The position numbers and the translations under genes were made by a program. Under the pieces are notes generated by a model. That model was not told the origin of the DNA and did not search any database. It saw only the letters and a list, made by a program, of their open reading frames with translations. A stretch of 45,194 bases of DNA from Bremia lactucae (lineage: Eukaryota; Oomycota; Peronosporomycetes; Peronosporales; Peronosporaceae), in assembly GCF_004359215.1 (NCBI RefSeq), contig NW_027152030.1:527561-572754 (forward strand). The letters are read 5' to 3'. This document shows positions 10,083 through 19,525 of this stretch, in pieces (the stretch's first letter is position 1; each line of letters starts with the position of its first letter).

Positions 10083-10255
10083 TAATTAAATAAAATCTAC
10101 AAATTAAAAAAACAGTTTCATTATTTCGCTTTATCGCAAATTGACTATTATTCCTTTAGAGTCGTCTTTAGATCCCTTTTGAACTTTGGTACCCCCCGCT
10201 AAATTACAGATGGGAACCGATGTAGCTACACCTTTAATTATCTACCTCTGTATTT
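10083..10255 (-). repeat. Repeat R, copy 1
   Basis: Nearly identical to 17185-17355: an AT-rich run, an oligo-A stretch, TTTCATTATTTCGC, then a block around CGTCTTTAGATCCC, a C-run and GATGTAGCTACACC. It truncates the A1 integrase. An inverted, more diverged relative lies at 10797-10905, so R copies may be the arms of a DNA transposon of about 0.8 kb or simply two opposed insertions. Confidence 0.6.
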
Positions 10256-10796
10256 ATGAGAGTAGCGTAACGGTAGCAACTTGTTGATGATAACTAGAAT
10301 TTTATAGTGAGAAACCTTTATGCAGGCCTTCGCAGCTTCAGTAGCTCGGAAGGTCTGCAAAAAGACTTCGCAATATATGCGTACATTCATGTTAAATGAC
10401 AAGATGCCGTCTGAACAAAATATTATCAACAAGAGCCGACAAAAGCTGAAACATAAGGAAATTGTGGCTCATGGAGGGTGTAAAAAAGAGCAGTAAGATT
10501 TGCCTATTTGAAGCACTTCCGCAAAATTTGGTAGAAGTAAAGTAAAATAAATTCATCCTTAGCTTGACCTCCAAAGATTAACTAACATGCATGCCCAAAT
10601 CGCTTATTTCCAGCTCAACTTCTCCCTCGCTGCCCGGTTTGCTGCTCTTTCTTTTCCTCTTTTTATGACTTGCCAATCCATTGCGGGCGCTCTTGGCTTT
10701 TTCTCACCTGTAAGAAACCGTACATTTAACATCGTCAAACGAAAACACGGTTTCTGATGTGCCCAGGGGCAGTCACACCCAATACACTACTCTCAT
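10256..10796. other. Non-coding stretch between inverted R copies
   Basis: No recognisable protein fragment on either strand. The longest frames (about 60 codons, minus) show no family similarity. If the R copies are the arms of one element, this is its interior. Confidence 0.4.
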
Positions 10797-10905
10797 GTAG
10801 AAATAGGGTGTGTGGCTATAGCGATTCCTTAATTTAATTAAGGGGGTATGATATTCCAAAGGCTAGAAAAAGGGCGATCTAAAGACGATTTTTAAGCAAT
10901 GACTG
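10797..10905 (+). repeat. Repeat R, inverted relative
   Basis: GGTGTGTGGCTATAGCG, then CTTAATTTAATTAAGGGGG, then a block around GATCTAAAGACGA correspond in order to the reverse complement of 10255-10140. Similarity looks like about 65-75 percent by eye. A further terminal piece of the same kind (GGTGTGTGGCTATACC) occurs at about 11008-11045. Confidence 0.5.
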
Positions 10906-11263
10906 TTGATTTTTGGATGCAGTGGAATGACCCATACGGTGGGAATATTTTATATGACCTTCTTATAGAATGCAGACGGTGAGGGGTGGGGCTGTACCAA
11001 GAGAGGTGTGTGGCTATACCGGATTCCTTTAATTTGGGAGCCGTTAAAATTTGTTAAAATGCCCTCAGTTGTATTTGATTGGCTAAGGTTCGCCCTACAG
11101 CTCTATAGAAGCAGCGAAGGAGGCCGTTGATATTCATGCAAAGTCTATTCTTCGTAAGATGTCACGGTGATGGTGGGGTACCTATTGACAAAACTGCTAC
11201 AATTTATTTCCACCCACGAAGAATGGTAAGGTAGTGGCTTTAACATTGATCTAATGCAGTCTT

Positions 11264-11749
11264 TGCAATGGGGCACACATCAGTTGGAGAACCGTTGTTG
11301 TGGTACATTTACCTTATGGGTAATATTCGTTTTTATCCTATTCTAAAATTGTTAATTATTTAAATCCCATTTATTACGCGTAACAAATGTGGTCGCCACC
11401 AGATATAAAGCTAGCGGCCGAAATCTATTTTTTTAATAAGCCAGGGCAAGGAATTAAGATTCAAAAATAAATAAAGTGCAATTCCCCTTTTGATACTAAA
11501 GCTTTAAATGCCTTCCTAAGGCTTGCGCATTGATCTGTAAGAGAAAGAAGCCTTTCTAATGTATATACTCTTGAGCACTAGCTCCCACTTGGTTCTACGA
11601 ACCCCTGGAGACTTTGAACTAGGATTTCTTAAGCTTTAATAGCTTGTACGACTCCCTGAGTTGTTAAGCCCATTAGTTCTATAGAATTAAGAGACTCACT
11701 GAGTTTAAAAGTCTTCCTCTGACTTTAGGAGCGAGGTAGCTCCGCTACG
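11264..11749 (+). repeat. Family A LTR (A2)
   Basis: 486 bp, starting TGCAATGGGGCACAC and ending GCTCCGCTACG, degenerate versions of the TGTAATGG...GCTACA ends at 25625-26112. A primer-binding-site candidate beginning TGGTAGAGCTCGTAG follows two bases after the LTR, at 11752. It is far more similar to the A3 5' LTR than to the A3 3' LTR. Confidence 0.85.
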
Positions 11750-11809
11750 TCTGGTAGAGCTCGTAGTCAATCTACGCCTGAGTCTTTAAAAGACTAAACC
11801 TTCACTAAA

Positions 11810-13023
11810 ATGGATAAATTTCCAGAGCTTTCAGAGGCGCATTGCACAGCTTATGACAAGCTCAAAACTTTATTTGGGCTTGAACATTAGAGGTCATTAT
11901 ATCCCAGGGACCAGAGGTCCTGCATGCAAGGCTTGAAGCCTTCATGCGATATGAAACCTCCCTGATCGGCCGGGTACAAGTTCGCTTAGCGGCATCTATG
12001 TCAACCAGTCTAAATGCGCGTTCTGCGAAACTTATTATGGATGGTGTTTGCAAGGATAGCAAACACAGGGCGTACAGTTGTGTGCACGATTCACCAGCCA
12101 TCTACCGAAGTGTATAACGTTTTCGAAATTTGCTACTACATAAGCGTGACGGCGAGACGGCAATATCCGATGAGCTTGATAAGAATGCAAGTGGGGAACA
12201 TCTCTGTACCTAATCCAGAGCCGAAGGCTCGCCCTCTAGCTGTCAATGTAGAGACATTTGAGGGAAAAGAGAAAAACAAAATTCCTTTTGGGATTAAGCA
12301 GGGTGGAGATGTCCGTTGATACCGCCTTGTTCTTAACAGAACGGCAAAAGGTGCCTATGGCCATTTTTAAACTCGGAGGAAGAGCCATGGAGTGGACACT
12401 TTTGTGCAGTACGTCCATAACGACGCTTTTTCCCCATGGGATTCGCCGAAACAGCAAATGACTAGCATGTTTGCACCGCCTGATCAGGCTTTTCGCATGC
12501 GATCACGGCTCATAGCGACGCAAATGGGTAAACGAACCCTAGGGAACTATGACCAAGAGTTGAGAACTCTCTTTGCATCTATGCATCAAGACCCGGTGCG
12601 AGAAGCAATTGTCGTAACATTCTTTATGGGGGTCTCAATGAGGGCGTCGCCCGGACGGAATTATTCCGATCTCATCCTGCTACTTTCGAGGAGGCTGTTG
12701 GAATAGCGCTACGCGCTGAGTTCGACTATAAGCTCGCTCGTGTTAGGACGCCCGTTTACCGTACTAGCTCTTCGAGCACACCGGGATCGTCTTATAGACC
12801 GGAAACCATGGATCTAAGCCTGGTTGGGGAAGAAGAAGAGGCTTTTTAAGCTGAGGAGCAGCATAAGAACCTCCGTGTATGTTATATGTGCGGAAACACG
12901 AATCAGTTACGCCCGGTTTGCCCCGTACGCAACGTACGCAACGCACACAAAGCTAAAAAAAGGAACAATCCCGACTTATGCCTGAAATCTGGTACGGTGC
13001 GGGAAAACTTCGATACCCAGTAG
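11810..13023 (+). pseudogene. Family A gag, broken, with embedded ABCG transporter fragment (A2)
   Basis: Starts MDKFPELSEAHCTAYDKLKT and soon meets a TAG. It continues through a predicted helical stretch (VLHARLEAFMRYETSLIGRV), is interrupted by an ABC-transporter piece (12001-12195), then gives the capsid-like region from AVNVETFEGK (about 12238) through FAPPDQAFRMRSRLIAT and YDQELRTLFASMHQDP to FEEAVGIALRAEFDYKLARV. A zinc knuckle near 12883-12925 reads CYMCGNTNQLRPVC, a CX2CX4[Q]X4C in which the usual histidine is glutamine. Several frameshifts break the gene. Gag packages element RNA into cytoplasmic particles; this copy cannot. Confidence 0.8.
12001..12195 (+). pseudogene. Captured PDR/ABCG transporter nucleotide-binding-domain fragment (A2)
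   Basis: Two frames together give TSLNARSAKLIMDGV followed by NTGRTVVCTIHQPSTEVYNV and then a decayed LLLHKRDGETAISDELDKNA. These correspond to the PTSGLDARSA D-loop segment, the H-loop HQPS block and the LLLLKRGGET stretch of fungal/oomycete ABCG (PDR) transporters. One frameshift separates the first two parts. It lies inside the gag region of this Gypsy family and recurs at the same point in A3. Confidence 0.8.
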
Positions 13024-13149
13024 GTGCGGGGCGCCCTACTGGGGAAGACCTAGGCTCTGTTGATCTATAGGAGGTGAGAGTAAACGGACCTAGCCCCAAC
13101 TAGCTCGGTGCACAATAGCCCGGGGCGATAGTACAAGCCTGGCTTGTTA

Positions 13150-13665
13150 GTCGCTCATTCGACTGTGAAGGGCTTTGATAAGCCATGGTCATTTTAATTG
13201 ATTCAAAAGCGGCTTGCCATTAAGCTCGGCATATTCCTTGAAGGGAATCGGCAATCTGTTGAGGCGCTTAAAGCGCATGGAAGTGGTATCATCACTGTTC
13301 GTTTTGCGACTGGGACTCGTGTCACTGTTCCTAAAGTTCTGTTGAGCTTAGGTATTAAGTATTTGGACTTTGACAGTTTAGAACGCTGTCTCGTCCTTGA
13401 TTTGGATTTGAGATATGATCTCATCCTTGGTATGGCCTGGCTTAAACGCCATGAGCCATGGATCGATGGAAGGTCTAAGATTAGACGACACGCGCAATAT
13501 TTCTAGCAAAGTTTTGGAGATCCATGAATCCAACTGTGCTAGGCAACCCACCAAGCGCTATTGGCACAAACTACTGACTGAATTTGTCAGTGTTTTAGAA
13601 ATTGGAATGTCTGACTTAATAAACTCCAATTTTGAAATTTTCATATTCTGAACCCGACTCAAAAA
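13150..13665 (+). pseudogene. Family A protease segment (A2)
   Basis: Retroviral-type aspartic protease region. MVILIDSK at 13185-13208 occupies the place of the DSG active site, but glycine is replaced by lysine and a stop follows a few codons later. From 13198 an open frame reads FATGTRVTVPKVLLSLGIKY and LDLDLRYDLILGMAWLKRHE, typical of the family. The same active-site change and the same 102 residues occur in A3, so the loss preceded the duplication. Confidence 0.8.
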
Positions 13666-13699
13666 AGAGGGTGGAACAACACATACTCCGTCGAGTGAC

Positions 13700-14660
13700 T
13701 CTCGTTGTCATAACGATTCACTGAATGCTAAAAACATCGTAGGCCTAAGGCCGAGTCATCAAGGGTGTAATATCCCTGAGATACGTGGAGTGGCACGCCT
13801 AAGTCCACCGAGTGTGGTGGACGAGGTGGCACCATACTGGGTGTCAATAGTGACACTATTGGCGGTTCGCCAGGGCGTTTTGAGTCAGACCGTTTAATGC
13901 ACGTGAACCGACATGTAAACGTTCACTGGATAAGGAAGCTAAGTTCCTAACTCCTTGTCGGATAACCAATTAGACACCATCCCTAGTATAGAACCAAAAT
14001 ACAGGCTGGAAAATTTGTGGACGTGAATCACCCAGCCTCTAAGAGGCGTACTGTCTCCAAGCCGAGACAAAGGAGACGCGTAGCGTCTATACCCTCACAG
14101 AGTGATACGAGCGAGCAATTGAAAACGCTTGTAAATGGTGTCCGGCAACACCGAGAGAGAAGTTAGCCTTGCGGCAATCCCTTCTTTACATGCTCTTTTA
14201 GAGCTAGACGAAAATGTCTATTGATGAGTGCGGTACAACCTTAAAGGCTGGCGACTTATCTGAGATGGTGGTCATTCGACCAACGATTGAGTTAAACTCA
14301 TCGTCTCTTCTGGACGAAGCTGTTTTGGATGACACAAAAGCTGCACTTGTGCGCGGAGTGGGTCATCGATCCTTAAAGATCCTACGTATCCATTTTATCC
14401 CTTTACTAAGGAATTTCAAGATGTGATATGTACCAATCCACCATCCATTATACCCCCAGAGAGAGGTGTCCGTCATGAATTGACTTGGTTCCTGGAACCA
14501 AATACTGCGAACTCGACAATATCCTTTACCAAAGGAACAGTGTGACGTCATTGGCAAATTCTTCCGTGCTAAGCACGAGGCTGAAATGATACGAGAGAGC
14601 AAATTTCCCCATTCGACACCGGCATTTTGTGTCAAAAAGCCAAAATGGTACATGGCGCAT
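13700..14660 (+). pseudogene. Family A linker and reverse transcriptase N-terminus, truncated (A2)
   Basis: Continues from the protease through short inverted repeats (for example GTCCACC...GGTGGAC at 13803-13822) into TLKAGDLSEMVVIRPTIELN (14230-14290) and [17 protein letters not shown], then RT fingers sequence with several frameshifts. It is cut off at 14660, just after CATGGCGCAT, by LTR-C sequence. The polymerase active site is absent. Confidence 0.75.
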
Positions 14661-14868
14661 CAATATTACCAAATTTGGTAATATTGGATTTATTAAATCA
14701 AACTTAACAAAGATAATAATTTTGTACTTCTTTAATAATTTCCTCTCATAGGAAATAATATTTATTATTTCTCTTATAGACGAATAATATGTATTTTTCC
14801 TCTTATAGGAAATGATATTTATTATTTCTCTTATAGGATATAATATTTATGTAACGGACACCGTTACA
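14661..14868 (+). repeat. LTR-C fragment (copy 2)
   Basis: It begins with a perfect 26-bp palindrome at 14661-14686, follows with AT-rich sequence in which the hairpin unit GAAATAATATTTATTATTTC recurs in exact and decayed forms (14754-14845), and ends GTAACGGACACCGTTACA at 14851-14868. Matches 808-949. It abuts truncated A2 reverse transcriptase on the left. No target-site duplication is evident. Confidence 0.6.
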
Positions 14869-14979
14869 CTTTTCGTCATGTTTGTAATAAAAGCAGCATT
14901 ATATCGAAGCGAGTATCATCGACAAAGATCGACGGCTAACGGATCTTTTGAATCCATACATTGTAGCGCATTCGTGCCG

Positions 14980-15095
14980 ACGAATACACATACAAGCGGG
15001 TAGTCGAGGCACGCAACTAAGATATGTATGTCAAGATCTGTGAGTCATGTCAACCGGTAAAGGTAGCACCATTGAACTCTACCTCTTCAATAAGT
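14980..15095 (+). pseudogene. Gypsy integrase zinc-finger fragment
   Basis: A short plus-strand remnant reads, across frames, SRHATKICMSRSV and YVKICESCQPVKVAPL. This matches the HHCC zinc-binding N-terminus of Gypsy integrases, where KYVKTCETCQRVKP is typical. Too short to assign to family A or B. Confidence 0.6.
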
Positions 15096-15990
15096 TCAGC
15101 TGTTTAGGTCGTATAAATGAGCCGTCTTGGCGACGTTACACCATATATTTATCGGCATAGCCTTTTCTTATTATATGCAAATTCTTGCGTGTATTTCATC
15201 TCTTACTTTTCGCAAGCATATATTTTAGCAACAAAATGGGACATTGCTGCCTCCTTTTCCAAGAACACGGATAGACGCCAAAGCGCTACAGCCGCCTTCT
15301 GGTGGCGGCTTATTAAGCTGTTTGACAGCTATGTCACAATCATTTGTCTGCTCAGACACACGAAATGATTCTACTTTATGTGATGATTTCCGCAGCGTAT
15401 GAGCTAGAATTTTAATCTTCCCATGTAGATTATGCGATCAACAGTGCGAAGCATGCCTCAAGACTACGCGCCATTTTATTATGTTTTAACCTACGAGGCT
15501 ATTACGGGGGTGGCTGCGTCGTAATACATAGATCGCTTCGAATAGTTGATATAGGATCGAATTTTTCACCCACGGGCAGAGCTTGCCGAAAAGTTTGTCG
15601 ACCTATCAGCAACTAAAAGGCTTACATACTTTTGATAGCAAGTACGAGGTCGTAATCAGTCGTCTGAGCGTCAACGGCCGAGGCCAGTAAGGCACATATG
15701 AAAGGGGAAAAGATGAAGCTTGCATAACTCGGCTCCTGGTCAACCATCGGAATTTAGCTTAGCATATGGAGGGAGGGCTTCTAGACAAGTTGGGCGAAGT
15801 TGCTTCACAACCCCCCCGCCTGGGCGACTAATATCAGCTGTGGCATTAGAAAACATCTGTACTTGTCCAGCGAAGATTCGCACCCGAGGTACTTTGACAT
15901 CAATTTTTTTAATTTGGTAGCCAATATTTAATTGTATACATTGGTGATAAATTTGAGTATATGATATTAATACCTGTGGTCATTAATTAT
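15096..15990. other. Intergenic region 3' of CFAP298, no supported gene
   Basis: A plus-strand frame at 15117-15368 has hydrophobic patches but no recognised domain. A short AELAEKFVDLSATKRL read near 15585-15630 looks coding-like but is not identifiable. A small hairpin AGCCGCC...GGCGGCT lies at about 15291-15311. Nothing firmer. Confidence 0.4.
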
Positions 15991-15993
15991 AGG

Positions 15994-16180
15994 CACGTAT
16001 TGGCTGCAGCTGCTTCGAAGTCGGCAAGCGATTACCAAACATTTCGTCCGCACGATTCCAAATCTCCGTAATTGTCGGCAGAGCATCACTATCTTTGATT
16101 ATTGACATTAAGCGGCGCGACTCATGACAAAGCGTGTCGAATCTGCTTATGTAGCGTGGAAAAGATCGCTTGATCCGCGA
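15994..16180 (-). CDS. Possible short or 3'-terminal coding segment, unknown
   Basis: Just downstream of CFAP298 on the same strand there is an open frame of about 60 codons between two TAA stops. It ends in RADEMFGNRLPTSKQLQPIR and is followed by TAA near 15994. The only internal ATG would give about 41 residues. The balanced composition looks coding-like and it may be the last exon of a gene whose 5' part I cannot see, but no family is recognised and chance is possible. Confidence 0.25.
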
Positions 16181-16214
16181 AAATTACTGCTAACTAAGTA
16201 TACTGACGTATGCA

Positions 16215-17063
16215 TCAAAAGGGGCGAATATTGCCGTTTGCGCGCAACGCATTTTTAAGTGCCTTCGGGTCCGCCCAGGACGACATCATATAGTCGGTAG
16301 CATCGTCCTCGGCCGCTTGCTGCTGCTCTTGCTGTTTTTTTGAGCAGAAAGCCATCATTGCCTTGCTTTCCTCCTCCCTTACGCCAAGTTCCTGACCGGG
16401 GCCTCCGCCACCTCTCTTCTGCAGCTTAACGACAAGCATTGTTTTCTCATTCGTTCCTGTGAGGTCACGTACGTGTTGGTCTCGGAAGAATTGCTTACCA
16501 GCCCACCATAATTCTGCAGTGTCCTCCGACATGACTTCAGATACAGCCGATGAGTAAGCCAGCACTTGTTTTGAATTGTCGGCATCCAGCATGATTTTTA
16601 TCGGATCATGCACCGACAACCCCATTGGAAAGGCCGTGGCGACGGCTTTGCGAATATTCTCCAATTTTTCAATAAGTTCGCTTTCTTGGATGCAGATGCG
16701 ACGAGCTATCTGCGCCTTGCTGTCCAATATCATCTTGGCATCTGCAGCCACGCGCACTAGCATATACTTAAGCTGCGAAGATATATGTTTGCCCGTGGGA
16801 TATCCGAGTGGATCATTCTGAAAAACATTTTCGCGCCGCTTGTTAGAAACTCCTTCCTGGCATGTATTTAGCCTCTGATCTTGAGGCAAATTGGCCATTC
16901 CGTGACTCGCAAGATCATTTAGCGCATCTGCTAGTGCTGCCAGACGCAGACGAAGGTTATGGACGTGGCACAGTGAGCGTATCAACGAGTCATTGTTAGT
17001 TTCAACTGAAGTCTCAAACAGAAACTCGATGCTGACACCGCGTTTAACATGACAAACGACCAT
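16215..17063 (-). CDS. CFAP298: Cilia- and flagella-associated protein 298 (C21orf59/Kurly family)
   Basis: Single-exon 282-residue protein, close to the roughly 290 residues usual for the family. Diagnostic blocks in order: the MVVCHVKRG start, ALNDLASHGMANLP (about 46-59), FPMGLSVHDPIKI (about 144-156), AELWWAGKQFF (about 183-193), the best-conserved NEKTMLVVKLQKRGGGGPGQ (about 205-224), and the C-terminal SWADPKALKNALRANGNI. In animals and green algae the protein acts in the cytoplasm and ciliary base and is needed to assemble outer dynein arms and polarise motile cilia. Here it would serve the zoospore flagella. No stop or frameshift is seen. It is isolated among transposons, with A2 debris on one side and A3 on the other. 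The start is chosen because the conserved N-terminal motif begins at this ATG. Confidence 0.93.
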   Translation of the reverse strand: MVVCHVKRGVSIEFLFETSVETNNDSLIRSLCHVHNLRLRLAALADALNDLASHGMANLPQDQRLNTCQEGVSNKRRENVFQNDPLGYPTGKHISSQLKYMLVRVAADAKMILDSKAQIARRICIQESELIEKLENIRKAVATAFPMGLSVHDPIKIMLDADNSKQVLAYSSAVSEVMSEDTAELWWAGKQFFRDQHVRDLTGTNEKTMLVVKLQKRGGGGPGQELGVREEESKAMMAFCSKKQQEQQQAAEDDATDYMMSSWADPKALKNALRANGNIRPF

Positions 17064-17144
17064 TCGAGTGGAATTTATTTACGTGCACAGACAAAATTTT
17101 GTTAGTATGAGATTGTTAACAAATTCATGATAAACATTTCAGGC

Positions 17145-17360
17145 ACACACACCTTTTGGTATAGCCACACTCCCTCCCCGTCTGTTTGTTTTAATTAAAT
17201 AAAAGCTACAGATTAAAAAAACAGTTTCATTATTTCGCTTTATCGCAAAATTGACTATTATTCCTTTAGAGTCGTCTTTAGATCCCTTTTGAACTTTAAC
17301 CCCCCGCTAAATTACATTTGGAAACCGATGTAGCTACACCCTTTAATTATCTACCTACAT
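17145..17360 (-). repeat. Repeat R, copy 2
   Basis: Matches 10083-10255 closely (oligo-A, TTTCATTATTTCGC, CGTCTTTAGATCCC, C-run, GATGTAGCTACACC) and adds a left terminus with CACACACC...GGTATAGCCACAC, the complement of the ends seen at 10797 and 11008. It lies about 80 bp upstream of the CFAP298 start codon, so it could affect that promoter. Confidence 0.6.
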
Positions 17361-17481
17361 TGCGTCAAATACACCACGTGACCACTTTCGTGAAATGACC
17401 ATTTAGACCTGAAATTCAGCTCTCTAAAATCAGCCATCATAATTCAGCTGTTAACACCATAAATATTCTCTGCAATTGTCC

Positions 17482-17650
17482 TACAGCTCTATCGAAGCAG
17501 CAAAGGAGGCCGTTGATATTCATGCAAAAGTCTATTCTACGTAAGATGTTACGGTGATGGTGGGGTACCTATTAACAAAACTGCTACAATTTATTTCCAC
17601 CCACGAAGAATGGTAAGGTAGTGGCTTTAACATTGATCTAATGCAGTCTT
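17482..17650 (+). repeat. Left flank of A3, duplicated with A2
   Basis: About 168 bp before the A3 LTR, repeated at 11096-11263. One frame reads SIEAAKEAVDIHAK, which looks like a piece of an old coding sequence. It ends in GTCTT (17646-17650), the left copy of the A3 target duplication. Its natural continuation is at 26113, to the right of A3. Confidence 0.75.
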
Positions 17651-18136
17651 TGCAATGGGGCACACATCAGTTGGAGAACCGTTGTTGTGGTACATTTACC
17701 TTATGGGTAATATTCGTTTTTATCCTATTCTAAAATTGTTAATTATTTAAATCCCATTTATTACGCGTAACAAATGTGGTCGCCACCAGATATAAAGCTA
17801 GCGGCCGAAATCTTTTTTTAAATTAGCCAGGGCAAGGTTTTGAGATTTAAAAATAAAATAAAGTGCAAGACCCCTTTTGATACTAAAGCTTTAAGTGCTT
17901 TCCTAAGGCTTGCGCATTGATCTGTAAGAGAAAGAAGCCTTTCTAAGGTATATACTCTTGAGCACTAGCTGCCACTTGGTTCTACGAACCCCTGGAGACT
18001 TTGAACTAGGAATCCTTGAGCTTTAATAGCTTGTACGACTCCCTGAGTTGTTAAGCCCATTAGTTCTATAGAATTAAGAGACCCTCTGAGTCTAAAAGTC
18101 TTCCTCTGACTTTAGGAGCGAGGTAGCTCCGCTACG
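17651..18136 (+). repeat. A3 5' LTR and primer-binding site
   Basis: 486 bp. The PBS candidate TGGTAGAGCTCGTAG at 18139-18153 starts two bases after the LTR, standard for this group; the tRNA was not identified. The LTR shows short stem-loops such as GACT...AGTC and TAGCTCCGCTA near its 3' end. Confidence 0.88.
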
Positions 18137-18196
18137 TCTGGTAGAGCTCGTAGTCAATCTACGCCTGAGTCTTTAAAAGACTAAACCTTCACTAAA

Positions 18197-19398
18197 ATGG
18201 ATAAGTTTCCAGAGCTTTCAGAGGCGCATTGCACAGCTTATGACAAGCTCAAAACTTTATTTGGGCTTGAACTTTAGAGGTCATTATATCCCAGGGACCA
18301 GAGGTCCTGCATGCAAGGCTTGAAGCCTTCATGCGATATGAATCCTCCCTGATCGGCCGGATACAAGTTCACTTAGCGGCATCTATGCCAACCAGTCTAA
18401 ATGCGCGTTATGCGAAACTTATTATGGATGGTGTTCGCAAGGATAGCAGACACAGGGCGTACAGTTGTGTGCACGATTCACCAGCCATCTACCGAAGTGT
18501 ATAACGTTTTCGAAATTTGCTACTACATAAGCGTGACGGCGAGACGGCAATGTCCGGTGAGCTTGAAAAGAATGCAAGTGGGGAACATCTCTGTACCTGA
18601 TTCAGAGCCAAAGGCTCGCCCTCTAGCTGTCAATGTAGATACATTTGAGGGAAAAGAGAAAAACAAAATTCCTTTTGGGATTAAGCAGATGGATGTCCGC
18701 TGATTTTGCCTTGTTCTTAACAGAATGGCAAAAGGTGCCTATGGCCATTTCCAAACTCGGAGGAAAAGCCATGGAGTGGACACTTTTGTGCAGTACGTCC
18801 ATAAACGACGCTTTCTCCTCATGGGATTCGCCGAAACAGCAAATGACTAGCATGTTTGCACCGCCTGATCAGGCTTTATGCATGCGATCACGGCTCATAG
18901 CGACGCAAATGGGTAAACGAACCCTAGGGAACTATGACCAGGAGTTGAGAACTCTCTTTGCATCTATGCATTAAGACCCGGTGCAAGAAGCAATTGTCGT
19001 AACATTCTTTATGGGGGTCTCAATGAGGGCGTCGCCCGGACGGAATTATTCCGATCTCATCCTGCTACTTTCGAGGAGGCTGTTGGAATAGCGCTACGCG
19101 CTGAGTTCGGCTATAAGCTCGCTCGTGTTAGGACGCCCGTTTACCGTACTAGCTTTTCGAGCACGTCGGGATCGTCTAATAGACCGGAAACCATGGATCT
19201 AAGCCTCGTTGGGGAAGAAGAAGAGGCTTTTTAAGCTGAGGAGCAGCATAAGAACCTCCGTAGATGTTATATGTGCGGAAACACGAATCAATTACGCCCA
19301 GTTTGCCCCGTACGCAACGCAGGCAAAGCTAAAAAAAGGAACAATCCCGACTTATGCCTGAAATCTGGTACGGTGCGAAAAAAATTCGATACCCAGTA
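18197..19398 (+). pseudogene. Family A gag, broken, with ABCG fragment (A3)
   Basis: Starts MDKFPELSEAHCTAYDKLKT at 18197. It has the same layout as A2, with the ABCG piece at 18388-18581, the capsid-like region from AVNVDTFEGK and a zinc knuckle in which histidine is again glutamine. It differs from A2 by scattered substitutions and small indels, and some stops are private to this copy (for example after FASMH at about 18972). Confidence 0.8.
18388..18581 (+). pseudogene. Captured ABCG transporter fragment (A3)
   Basis: PTSLNARYAKLIMDGV, then DTGRTVVCTIHQPSTEVYNV. Slightly nearer the functional family in places than A2 (PTS and ADTG retained). Same position in gag. Confidence 0.8.
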
Positions 19399-19525
19399 GG
19401 TGCGGGGCGCCCTACTGGGGAAGACCTAGGCTCTGTTGATCTATAGGAGGTGAGAGTAAACGGACCTAGCCCCAACTAGCTCGGTGCACAATAGCCCGGG
19501 GCGATAGTACAAGCCTGGCTTGTTA

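Larger units (their letters stand above)
11096..14660 (+). repeat. Segmental duplication carrying the 5' half of Gypsy A (copy A2)
   Basis: Sequence from 11096 matches 17482 onward almost base for base, including about 168 bp of flanking DNA before the LTR, the GTCTT that forms A3's target duplication, the LTR, gag, protease and the start of RT. The offset is about 6.38 kb. The protease frame (13198-13506) encodes the same 102 residues as 19574-19882. Because A3 has both target-site copies, A2 is best read as a later copy of A3's left side, not a separate insertion. Homology ends at 14660 where LTR-C sequence begins. Confidence 0.85.

Noticed and set aside
12001..12195. A possible live ABC transporter gene
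   Set aside because: Only about 60 residues of one domain, split by a frameshift, with no Walker A or membrane part nearby; it is a captured fragment.
15117..15368. 83-codon frame with hydrophobic patches
   Set aside because: No recognised family, not a clear signal or membrane topology, and embedded in transposon debris.
18100..18160. tRNA-like boxes (TAGCTC ... GGTAGAGC) at the family A LTR end
   Set aside because: Spacing does not fit a tRNA D-arm and no T-arm follows; the second part is explained as the primer-binding site.
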